Shown in pieces: positions 57,766-64,000 of a DNA stretch of 64,000 nucleotides. Source of the stretch: W-Chloroflexi-9 sp045863195 (GTDB lineage Bacteria; Chloroflexota; Dehalococcoidia; UBA2979); the NCBI GenBank assembly GCA_045863195.1, contig BTUI01000008.1, positions 1-64,000 on the forward strand, given 5' to 3'. The notes under the pieces are model-generated. The model was given only the letters and a program-made list of their open reading frames with translations, did not search any database and was not told the origin of the DNA. Positions within the stretch are counted from its first letter, which is position 1. Each line of letters opens with the position of its first letter. The position numbers and the translations under genes are program-made.

Positions 57766-59271
57766 ATGGCGGACTCAACCGACGCGCCGAGCCCGAAGCC
57801 GGTCCGCCCGCAGGTGGACCGCAAGGCGCGCTTCCAGATCCCGCCCCACCGTCCCGACAAGCAGGCCCCGGCCGACCGTATCGCCAACTTCGACGAGGTC
57901 TACCACCTCTACACCGGCGATATCGCGCGCATCGAGGCGGAACGGTGCATCCAGTGCCCCGCCGCGCCCTGCCAGAAGGCGTGCCCCGTCCATAACGACA
58001 TCCCCGGTGCGCTCTGGCTGCTGGAGCAGGGCGACTTCAACGGCGCCGCCAACATCTTCCGCGAGACGAGCGAACTGCCCGAGATGTGCGGCCGCCTCTG
58101 CCCGCAGGAGCGGCTGTGCGAGGGCCACTGTGTCGTCGGTAAGAACGCGCTTCCGGTGGCCATCGGCAAACTGGAGACGTTCACCACGGAGTGGCAGCGC
58201 GCGAACGGCGGCCTCCGCGTGGTGACGCTGGCGCCGGCGACCGGCAAGCGCGTGGCGGTCGTGGGCAGCGGCCCCGCCGGGATCGGCGTCGCGGAACGCC
58301 TCGTGAAGCGCGGCCACCAGGTCGTGATCTTCGAGGCCTGGCCGAAGCCGGGCGGGATCCTGCTCTACGGCATCCCGAACTTCAAGCAGAACAAGGCCGC
58401 CGTCGACCGCAAGTTCGCGGACCTCGAAGCGCTGGGCGTGGAGGTGCGGTGCAACGTCCGCGTCGGCCGTGACATCGCCTGGGAGACGCTCCGCGCGGAC
58501 TTCGACGCCGTGTTCGTCGGCATCGGCGCGAGCGAGGGCGCGCGGCTGGGCATCCCGAACGAGGATGCGCCCGGCGTGATCGCTGCCACGGAGTTCCTCG
58601 TGCGGGCCAACCTGCCGGCCGAGGACCTGCCTGCCGACCTGCGCACGCCACTGGGCACCCCTCGTCGTGTGGTGGTCATCGGCGGGGGCGACACCTCGAT
58701 GGACTGCGTCCGCTCCGCGCGTCGCCTCGGCGCGGAGGAGGTGACGCTGGTCTACCGCCGCACGGAGGCGGAGATGCAGGGCCGCGTCGAAGAGCGCACC
58801 CACGCCTCCGAGGAGGGCGTCCGCTTCGAGTACCTCGCGAGTCCGGTCGAGGTGGTCGTGGGGCCCGCCGGCGAGGTCGCCGGGCTGCGCTGCGTGCGCA
58901 TGCGCCTCGGCGAGCCGGACGACACCGGGCGGGCGCGCCCGGAGCCGGTGCCGGGCAGCGAGTTCGATATCCCGGCGGAGGTCCTGGTGCTGGCGATCGG
59001 CTACAACGTGGACCCGGAGTGGGGCGAGGTGGTGCCGGACCTCACGCGGGACCGCTGGCATCGGCTGGTGGTGGACCCGGAGACCATGCAGACGAACCTC
59101 CCCGGCGTCTTCGCCGGTGGCGACGACGTGAACGGCGCCGACCTCGTGGTTACCGCGCTCGCCGATGCCCACCGGGCCGCCGACGCGATCGATGCGTACC
59201 TGAAGACGATCACCCGCGTCCCGGAGGGGATGCCGCAGCGGCTGATCGGGGACTCCTCGCTGCTGGGTTAA
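57766..59271 (+). CDS. gltD: Glutamate synthase small-subunit-like NADPH oxidoreductase
   Basis: A 501-residue GltD family flavoprotein. The N-terminal Fe-S domain reads AERCIQCPAAPCQKACPVHNDIP (key cysteines Cys-x2-Cys and Cys-x3-Cys) and then GRLCPQERLCEG; FAD is bound at VVGSGPAGIGVAERL and NADPH near VVVIGGGDTSMDC. GltD passes electrons from NADPH to GltB, or forms other reductases alone. gltB is not adjacent, so the partner is unknown. ATG 57766 has GAGAGG before it. Confidence 0.92.
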   Translation: MADSTDAPSPKPVRPQVDRKARFQIPPHRPDKQAPADRIANFDEVYHLYTGDIARIEAERCIQCPAAPCQKACPVHNDIPGALWLLEQGDFNGAANIFRETSELPEMCGRLCPQERLCEGHCVVGKNALPVAIGKLETFTTEWQRANGGLRVVTLAPATGKRVAVVGSGPAGIGVAERLVKRGHQVVIFEAWPKPGGILLYGIPNFKQNKAAVDRKFADLEALGVEVRCNVRVGRDIAWETLRADFDAVFVGIGASEGARLGIPNEDAPGVIAATEFLVRANLPAEDLPADLRTPLGTPRRVVVIGGGDTSMDCVRSARRLGAEEVTLVYRRTEAEMQGRVEERTHASEEGVRFEYLASPVEVVVGPAGEVAGLRCVRMRLGEPDDTGRARPEPVPGSEFDIPAEVLVLAIGYNVDPEWGEVVPDLTRDRWHRLVVDPETMQTNLPGVFAGGDDVNGADLVVTALADAHRAADAIDAYLKTITRVPEGMPQRLIGDSSLLG

Positions 59272-59407
59272 GGCGGCGGTGCGGCGTTCCCGTCGGACGC
59301 TGGTATCATTTGATAAGCGGCCGCTTCGCGTTGCCGCGCCAGCCCACCCACGCAGCAGCACATCCGCGGCCCGGCCTGTCCGGGCCGCCGTTGAGAGGAA
59401 CCGCCTC

Positions 59408-59851
59408 ATGACGGTCGCCGTTGGCCAGCAGGCCCCTGACTTCACCCTGGTGAACGAGAACAACGAGAAGATCACGCTCTCCGAGCAGCGCGGCACCCCG
59501 GTCGTGCTCGTGTTCTACCCGTTCTCCTTCTCCGGCATTTGCACCGCCGAGATGTGCGAGATCCGCGACAACTATGACTCCTGGCTGGAGAAGGGCGCGA
59601 AGGTCTACGCGATCAGCCGCGACAGCCGGTTCGTGCAGGCCGCCTTCAAGAAGCAGGAGAACTTCAAGCACGTCCTCCTGGCCGACACGAAGGGCGAGGC
59701 CGCCCAGGCGTACGGCGTCTGGAACGAGGCGGCGGCGGCCGCGGAGCGCGCCACCTTCGTCATCAACAAGGACGGCCAGGTCGTCTACGCGATCCACAAC
59801 AAGATCCCGGACGCCCGCGACCACTCCGAGGTCGAGAAGCACCTCGGCTAG
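59408..59851 (+). CDS. BCP/PrxQ-type peroxiredoxin
   Basis: A 147-residue thiol peroxidase that reduces hydroperoxides. The peroxidatic Cys45 and the resolving Cys50 are in SGICTAEMC, the same positions as in E. coli Bcp. The thioredoxin fold opens with VGQQAPDFTLVNENNEKITL. ATG 59408 has GAGAGGAA upstream. It stands alone between gltD and a strong terminator; its 5' region 59272-59407 has a TGGTATCATTTGATAAG patch that may hold the promoter. Confidence 0.94.
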   Translation: MTVAVGQQAPDFTLVNENNEKITLSEQRGTPVVLVFYPFSFSGICTAEMCEIRDNYDSWLEKGAKVYAISRDSRFVQAAFKKQENFKHVLLADTKGEAAQAYGVWNEAAAAAERATFVINKDGQVVYAIHNKIPDARDHSEVEKHLG

Positions 59852-59868
59852 TCCCGACCGGAGACCCG

Positions 59869-59904
59869 CGGCACGGCCGCGCCAGCAATGGCGCGGCCGT
59901 GCCG
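59869..59904 (+). terminator. Peroxiredoxin gene terminator
   Basis: CGGCACGGCCGCGCCA (59869-59884) pairs perfectly with 59889-59904 around GCAA, followed by TTTCC. This 16-bp stem is the strongest terminator-like hairpin in the window. Confidence 0.85.
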
Positions 59905-59965
59905 TTTCCGGCGGGTGGCGGGCCCTCCGCCGTTGCGGTAGGTTGAGGCCGGGAGACGCCACGCG

Positions 59966-60331
59966 ATGGACGCGAAGATCACCCGCACGCCAGACGGCCA
60001 GTACTGCCCGGTCCGCGCCACGCTGGCGCTGGTCGGGCAGAAGTGGGTGCCGCGCATCGTGTACGAGCTCCGCGGGGGGAAGCGCCGCTTCAACGACCTC
60101 CAGGAGGGCGTGGGCGGCTGCAACTCGCGGACGCTGCGTGACCGCCTGAAGGCGCTGGAGGACCTGGGCGTTGTCCGGCGCGAGATCGTGGCGACGACGC
60201 CGCCGTGGGTCGAGTACGAACTGACCGATCGCGGCCGCGAACTCGCGGAGGCGCTGGCGCCGCTCGCGGCGTGGGGCCGCGAGAACCTCGCGGAGGAGTC
60301 GCTCGTCGCCCTGCTGTCGCACGAGGAGTAG
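59966..60331 (+). CDS. HxlR family transcriptional regulator
   Basis: The 121-residue winged-helix regulator is of the HxlR type: QYCPVRATLALVGQKWVPRIVYELRGGKRRFNDLQ (key parts CPVRATLALVG and GKWxxxI-like QKWVPRIV), then SRTLRDRLKALEDLGVVRRE. HxlR members often react to electrophiles or aldehydes through the conserved Cys. ATG 59966 stands alone after the terminator. The dehydratase genes begin nine bases later, so it could regulate its own operon. Confidence 0.9.
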   Translation: MDAKITRTPDGQYCPVRATLALVGQKWVPRIVYELRGGKRRFNDLQEGVGGCNSRTLRDRLKALEDLGVVRREIVATTPPWVEYELTDRGRELAEALAPLAAWGRENLAEESLVALLSHEE

Positions 60332-60339
60332 CGAGTCCC

Positions 60340-60750
60340 TTGAAGACCGACCTGCAGTTTGCCGACCTCCGGAAGGGTGACGCCTTCGCGGAGTTCCCGC
60401 TGGTGGTGAGCGCGGAGGACGTGGCCACCTACCTGGACGCCACGGGCGAGGCGCTCACGCTCTGGAGCGAACACGTTCCGCCCCTGTTCCTGGACGCGCT
60501 CGTGGTCGCCGCGCTGCTGGAGCGCGTGAGCATCCCGAAGGGCGTGATGCACACTGGCCAGGAGCATGACTCCCACCGTGCCGCCCGCATCGGTGAGCCA
60601 CTGACCGTACGCATGGGCGTGAGCGCCCTGTCGGAGCGCCGAGGCGTCACGATCGCGGCGTTCGAGGCGGACGTGCGCGACGCCTCGGACGCGCCGGTGA
60701 CCACGATGCGCATCTCCGTGATGGTCGCGCCGGACGGGGTCACGGTATGA
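60340..60750 (+). CDS. FAS1-like dehydratase domain protein (MaoC N-like half)
   Basis: A 136-residue single-hotdog protein: FPLVVSAEDVATYLDATGE, PLFLDALVVAALLERVSIPKGVMHTGQEHDSHR. The pattern with the Gly-Gln-Glu stretch in place of the catalytic Asp/His fits the N-terminal, non-catalytic half of MaoC dehydratases (HadA/C-type). The start is uncertain; TTG 60340 comes nine bases after the regulator. It overlaps the following MaoC gene by four bases, as in hadA-hadB pairs. Confidence 0.8.
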   Translation: MKTDLQFADLRKGDAFAEFPLVVSAEDVATYLDATGEALTLWSEHVPPLFLDALVVAALLERVSIPKGVMHTGQEHDSHRAARIGEPLTVRMGVSALSERRGVTIAAFEADVRDASDAPVTTMRISVMVAPDGVTV

Positions 60751-61130
60751 GCGCGCCGCAGGTCGCATCGATCACGCGCCGCATCGAGCAGGAGCGGGTG
60801 GACCGCTACGCCGTGGGCGGGCGCGACCCCAACCCGATCCACCGCGAGACGCCGGAGGCGTACGCCGGGCCCTTCGGGCGGCCCGCTGCACACGGCATGC
60901 TCCTGCTGGCGATGGTCTCGGAGGCGATGGGCGCCGCGTTCGGCCTCGCGTGGGCGGAGACCGGATCCTTCAAGGTGCGCTGGCGCTCGCCGGCGCTGCC
61001 CCCCGTCACCGTGACGGCCACCGCCTCGCTCCGCAAGGACGTGGACGGCGTCGCCACGTACGAGGTGGCGGTGGAGGACGAGCACGGCGAGTCGCTGCTC
61101 ACCGGCACCGCGACCGCCCGATACGCCTGA
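60747..61130 (+). CDS. MaoC-like (R)-specific enoyl-CoA hydratase half
   Basis: A 127-residue hotdog protein with the active-site pattern GGRDPNPIHRETPEAYAGPFGRPAAHGML; the Asp and His of the hydratase 2 motif (DxxxxH in DPNPIH) are present. Together with the preceding gene it should form a heterodimer that hydrates 2-enoyl-CoA or -ACP. ATG 60747 is in ATGA overlap with the preceding stop. The next gene, a thioesterase, starts five bases after its stop. Confidence 0.9.
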   Translation: MSAPQVASITRRIEQERVDRYAVGGRDPNPIHRETPEAYAGPFGRPAAHGMLLLAMVSEAMGAAFGLAWAETGSFKVRWRSPALPPVTVTATASLRKDVDGVATYEVAVEDEHGESLLTGTATARYA

Positions 61131-61135
61131 CGGCC

Positions 61136-61615
61136 ATGCCCGCCGTACCGGACGACGCCTTCTCCGCGCGGTACTACGACCAGGTCTGTTTCGCCTGCGG
61201 CGACCGCAATCCGCACGGCCTGCACCTGCGCTTCTCCCGCGCTGGTGACGCGGCCGTCGTCGCCACGTTCGTCCCGCGCGAGGTCGACCAGGGCTTCCCC
61301 GGCGTCCTCCACGGCGGCATCCTCGCCGCGCTGGTCGACGAGGCGATGGCGTGGTCGATGTGGGCGGCCGACCGCGCGCTCGGCGTCACCGCAAAGATGG
61401 AGATGCGCTACCGGCGTCCGGTGCCCCCGGACGGCCCGCTGACCGTGCGCGGCCACGTCGCGCGCGCTCGCGGCAGGCGGTTCGAGGTGGAAGCGAGCAT
61501 CGAGGACGCCTCCGGTGAGACGCTCGTGGAGGCGTCCGCTCTCTTCCTGCGGCTGCCCGCGGAGGAGGAGCAGCGCATGGCCGCCTCGATCGGCTGGGCG
61601 GACGCGGACGGGTAG
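61136..61615 (+). CDS. PaaI/4HBT-type hotdog thioesterase
   Basis: The 159-residue hotdog protein has VCFACGDRNPHGLHLRF at the start, PGVLHGGILAALVDEAM (the HGG and Asp of the active site) near 56-72 and LGVTAKMEMRYRRPVPP later. The two cysteines near the N-terminus (CFACG) occur in many such proteins. It likely hydrolyses an acyl-CoA. It follows the MaoC pair and is probably in the same transcript. It converges with the MFS gene. Confidence 0.88.
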   Translation: MPAVPDDAFSARYYDQVCFACGDRNPHGLHLRFSRAGDAAVVATFVPREVDQGFPGVLHGGILAALVDEAMAWSMWAADRALGVTAKMEMRYRRPVPPDGPLTVRGHVARARGRRFEVEASIEDASGETLVEASALFLRLPAEEEQRMAASIGWADADG

Positions 61616-61621
61616 GCGTCG

Positions 61622-62872
61622 CTAGTGCGCCGAGGCGGGCCGCGCGCCCGTCCTCGACACCGTCTCCCGAGCGGTGAGGAAGAAGAGCGACGCAGCGGCG
61701 ATCAGCGCCGCGTTCAGCCACAGCGCCCACCCGTACGTGCTCGCGTCCGCGACCATCCCGAGGATGATCGGGCCGATGAGGAAGCCGATGTCGCCGGAGG
61801 AACGGTAGAGGCCCATCGCCAGCCCTCGGAGGTGGGGCGGGGCGATGTCCGCGGCGTAGGCCGCCGGCGCGGGGCCCGCGATCGAGGTGCCCAGCGCGAG
61901 CACCATCGCGCCCGCCACGAACACGCCGAGGCCGCTCGAGACGGCCATGATCGCGAGGCCGAGCGCGACGGTGAGGCCGCTCGGCACGATCGCCGCCTTC
62001 CGGCCGAAGCGGTCCGCGATCATCGCCGCCGGTGGGATCAGCACCAGGTTCACGACCGACATCACCGTGAACAGCACACCGAGGGCGCCCGCGCCCATGC
62101 CGAAGGCGGCCACCGCCATCAGCGGCATGATCGTCTGGCGGGAGGCGGTGCGCGTGAAGAACACCATCAGCGTCACCCACGAGACGGCGAAGAAGTCCCG
62201 CGAGAGCAGGAACTGCACCCACGGCCGTCGTTGCTTCTCGCCGGTGCCCGCGGAGGGCCTCGGCGGGGCGGCCTGGGCGAGGTGCCTGGTCTCCGGGAGG
62301 CGGAGGTAGGCGTACACCGTCGCGACAAGCGCGGCGGCGCCGACCACATGGAAGGGGACGCGGATGCCCCAGAACTCGGCGAGGAGGCCGCCGACCGCCG
62401 GGCCCATCGACGTGCCGAAGAGCAGTGCGCCCTGGTTGGTGCCGATGAAGCGGGCACGGTTCTCCGGGGTGGAGATGTCCGTGAGGTAGATCTGCGCGCC
62501 CGTCATGTACATCGCGGAGCCGGCGCCGGCGACGAACCGCCAGGCGAGCAGGACCTCGATGGATGGGGAGAGGCCGGAGCCCACCATGCCGACGGCGGTG
62601 ACGAGCGGCCCGGCGATCAGCAGCATGCGGCGGCCGTAGCGGTCCGAGAGCACGCCGAGCGGTACGTTCAGGATCAGCCGCGCGAGCGCGAAGAAGGAGA
62701 GCGTGAGGCCGATCGCCGCGGCGCCCACCCCGAACTCGTCCGCGAAGAGCGGGAGGACGGGCGCGATCACCCCCTGGCCGGCCATGACGAGCACCGTGGA
62801 GATGCTGATCATCAGCAACTGCTCGTGCTCGAGCAGCGGCCCGAGCGCACGGCGCACCGGCCCCATGACCAT
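61622..62872 (-). CDS. Major facilitator superfamily transporter
   Basis: A 416-residue transporter with about 12 helices. The motif A between helices 2 and 3 reads LGVLSDRYGRRMLL, and a second copy is DRFGRKAAIV. It resembles the DHA1 drug:H+ group (VLVMAGQGVIAPVLPLFADEFG at the start; key part VIAPVLPLFA). Substrate not known. ATG 62872 or 62866 begins it, 15 bases after the alanine dehydrogenase gene on the same strand. Confidence 0.9.
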   Translation of the reverse strand: MVMGPVRRALGPLLEHEQLLMISISTVLVMAGQGVIAPVLPLFADEFGVGAAAIGLTLSFFALARLILNVPLGVLSDRYGRRMLLIAGPLVTAVGMVGSGLSPSIEVLLAWRFVAGAGSAMYMTGAQIYLTDISTPENRARFIGTNQGALLFGTSMGPAVGGLLAEFWGIRVPFHVVGAAALVATVYAYLRLPETRHLAQAAPPRPSAGTGEKQRRPWVQFLLSRDFFAVSWVTLMVFFTRTASRQTIMPLMAVAAFGMGAGALGVLFTVMSVVNLVLIPPAAMIADRFGRKAAIVPSGLTVALGLAIMAVSSGLGVFVAGAMVLALGTSIAGPAPAAYAADIAPPHLRGLAMGLYRSSGDIGFLIGPIILGMVADASTYGWALWLNAALIAAASLFFLTARETVSRTGARPASAH

Positions 62873-62887
62873 CCGGGGAGATCCGTC

Positions 62888-64000
62888 CTAGGCGGAGGCC
62901 GCCATCGCGTCGGCGAGAGGGGCGTAGTCTACGCCGAGCGCCGCCGCCACGGCAGGATGCGTCACGCGGCCATGCCAGACGTTCACGCCGTGCGCCAGCG
63001 AAGCGTCGCGCCGGACCGCCTCCGTCACGCCCTGGTTCGCCATCCGCACCATGTACGGCAGCGTCAGCCCGGCGAGGATGCGCGAGGAGGTGCGCGGCAC
63101 GGCGCCCGGCATGTTCGGCACGGCGTAGTGGATCACGCCCTCGTCGATGTAGATCGGCTCGTTGTGGTCGGTCGCGCGCGTCGTCTCGATGCACCCGCCC
63201 TGGTCGACGGCCACGTCCACGATCACGGAGCCCTGCGGCATGCTCCGCACCATCTCCCGCGTGACCACCACCGGCGCGCGTTCGCCCTCCACGAGGACGG
63301 CGCCGATCACGAGGTCCGCGGTGCGGATGCGGTCCGCGATCGCCTTCGGGGAGGAGAGGATCGTCTCGATCCGCCCCTGGTACTCGCGGTCGAGCGCCCT
63401 CAACTGGTCCTCCGCGATCGAGGCGACCGTGACGCGCGCGCCGAGGCCGACCGCGATGCGAACGGCGTTCGCGCCGACGTTGCCGGAGCCGATCACGAGC
63501 ACATGGCCCGGAGGCGCGCCCGGCACGCCGCCCAGCAGCAGGCCGCGTCCCGGGCCCGGCTTCTTGAGGTAGGCCGACCCGATCTCCACCGCCATGCGGC
63601 CGGCCACCTCCGACATCGGCGCGAGCAGCGGCAGGAACCCGTCGGCGCGGCGCACCGTCTCGTAAGCGATCGCGATGCAGCCGGAGTCGATGATCGCGCG
63701 GCCGACCTCGGGCGCGGCGGCCAGGTGGAGGTACGTGAAGAGCACCTGCCCCGGGCGCATGCGCGCGAACTCGACGGGCTGGGGCTCCTTCACCTTGCAC
63801 ACCATCGCCGCGCGCTGCCAGACCTCGTCCGCGCTGGCGACGATCTCCGCGCCGGCGGCGACGTAGTCTTCATCCAGGTAGTGCGAGCCCTCGCCCGCGC
63901 CCTGCTGGATCAGGACGGTGTGGCCCGCGCTGACGAGCGCGGTCACGGACTCCGGGGTCATCGCGACCCGGTACTCCTCGGTCTTGATTTCGGTGACACA
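62888..64000 (-). CDS. ald: Alanine dehydrogenase (partial, runs off right edge)
   Basis: Oxidatively deaminates L-alanine to pyruvate with NAD. The frame continues past the window: the extreme N-terminus (about six residues before VTEIKTEEYRVAMTPE) lies beyond 64000. VKEPQPVEF and MSEVAGRMAVEIG fit, the Rossmann motif is VLVIGSGNVGANAVRI, and NMPGAVPRTSSR closes the active site. About 370 residues are visible, the full family length. An internal ATG at 63961 would miss the N-terminal strand. It precedes the MFS gene on the same strand. Confidence 0.96.
   Translation of the reverse strand, partial: CVTEIKTEEYRVAMTPESVTALVSAGHTVLIQQGAGEGSHYLDEDYVAAGAEIVASADEVWQRAAMVCKVKEPQPVEFARMRPGQVLFTYLHLAAAPEVGRAIIDSGCIAIAYETVRRADGFLPLLAPMSEVAGRMAVEIGSAYLKKPGPGRGLLLGGVPGAPPGHVLVIGSGNVGANAVRIAVGLGARVTVASIAEDQLRALDREYQGRIETILSSPKAIADRIRTADLVIGAVLVEGERAPVVVTREMVRSMPQGSVIVDVAVDQGGCIETTRATDHNEPIYIDEGVIHYAVPNMPGAVPRTSSRILAGLTLPYMVRMANQGVTEAVRRDASLAHGVNVWHGRVTHPAVAAALGVDYAPLADAMAASA

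Overview
The window is a GC-rich (about 70 percent), densely packed bacterial chromosome segment, with no rRNA, tRNA, CRISPR array or insertion sequence that I could recognise. Several traits fit a GC-rich member of the Chloroflexota (Tepidiformia/Thermomicrobia-like): a UPF0182 membrane protein, a CIRCE-controlled groEL, nickel superoxide dismutase, an F420-type Ddn protein, an LprG-like lipoprotein, many GTG starts and many 4-base GTGA/ATGA gene overlaps. Actinomycetota is the main alternative. This placement is inference from gene content only.

Layout. 1-6.1 kb: two hairpin repeats, trpS, a small secreted protein with a sorting-signal-like tail next to an exosortase, argS, and a fasciclin-domain surface protein. 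6.2-9 kb: small DUF1059 and cupin genes, then a lower-GC DUF262 plus HEPN-nuclease pair whose last stop codon interlocks with that of recG. 9-14.5 kb: recG, DegV and DAK2/FakA, divergent from rpmB. 14.5-17.7 kb: a WYL regulator and its divergent target, Ddn, DUF5655, rpe and a low-GC membrane protein. 17.7-29.6 kb: an arginine-biosynthesis run read leftward, argJ-argB-(UPF0182)-argD-(histidine kinase)-argG-(68-aa ORF)-argH, preceded by a 31-codon arginine-rich leader ORF. 29.7-34.2 kb: GNAT, nth, a selenocysteine-containing selD, and an LprG-like lipoprotein with a P55-like MFS pump. 34.2-41 kb: groEL with CIRCE, HDOD protein, sodX-sodN, and two secreted lipoproteins. 41-44.8 kb: Asp-rich zinc ribbon protein, lone nuoB, cysteine desulfurase, SufR-like regulator and an A-type Fe-S carrier. 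44.8-53.9 kb: EVE, PspC, two DinB, GNAT, DUF255, VOC, DUF1643 and a membrane protein, an ECF sigma/anti-sigma pair and a PerM-type protein. 53.9-57.7 kb: zur-znuA-znuC-znuB and a thioesterase. 57.8-64 kb: gltD-like reductase, BCP-type peroxiredoxin, HxlR regulator, a two-gene MaoC-type hydratase, thioesterase, MFS and alanine dehydrogenase cut by the right edge.

Most worth following up are: the exosortase with an adjacent mini-substrate (1313-3391); the arginine-rich leader peptide in front of argJ (29512-29607); selD, whose true start lies 63 bases upstream of the ordinary open frame because an in-frame UGA is read as selenocysteine; the DUF262-HEPN pair; and the low-GC three-helix membrane protein set exactly between argH and rpe.
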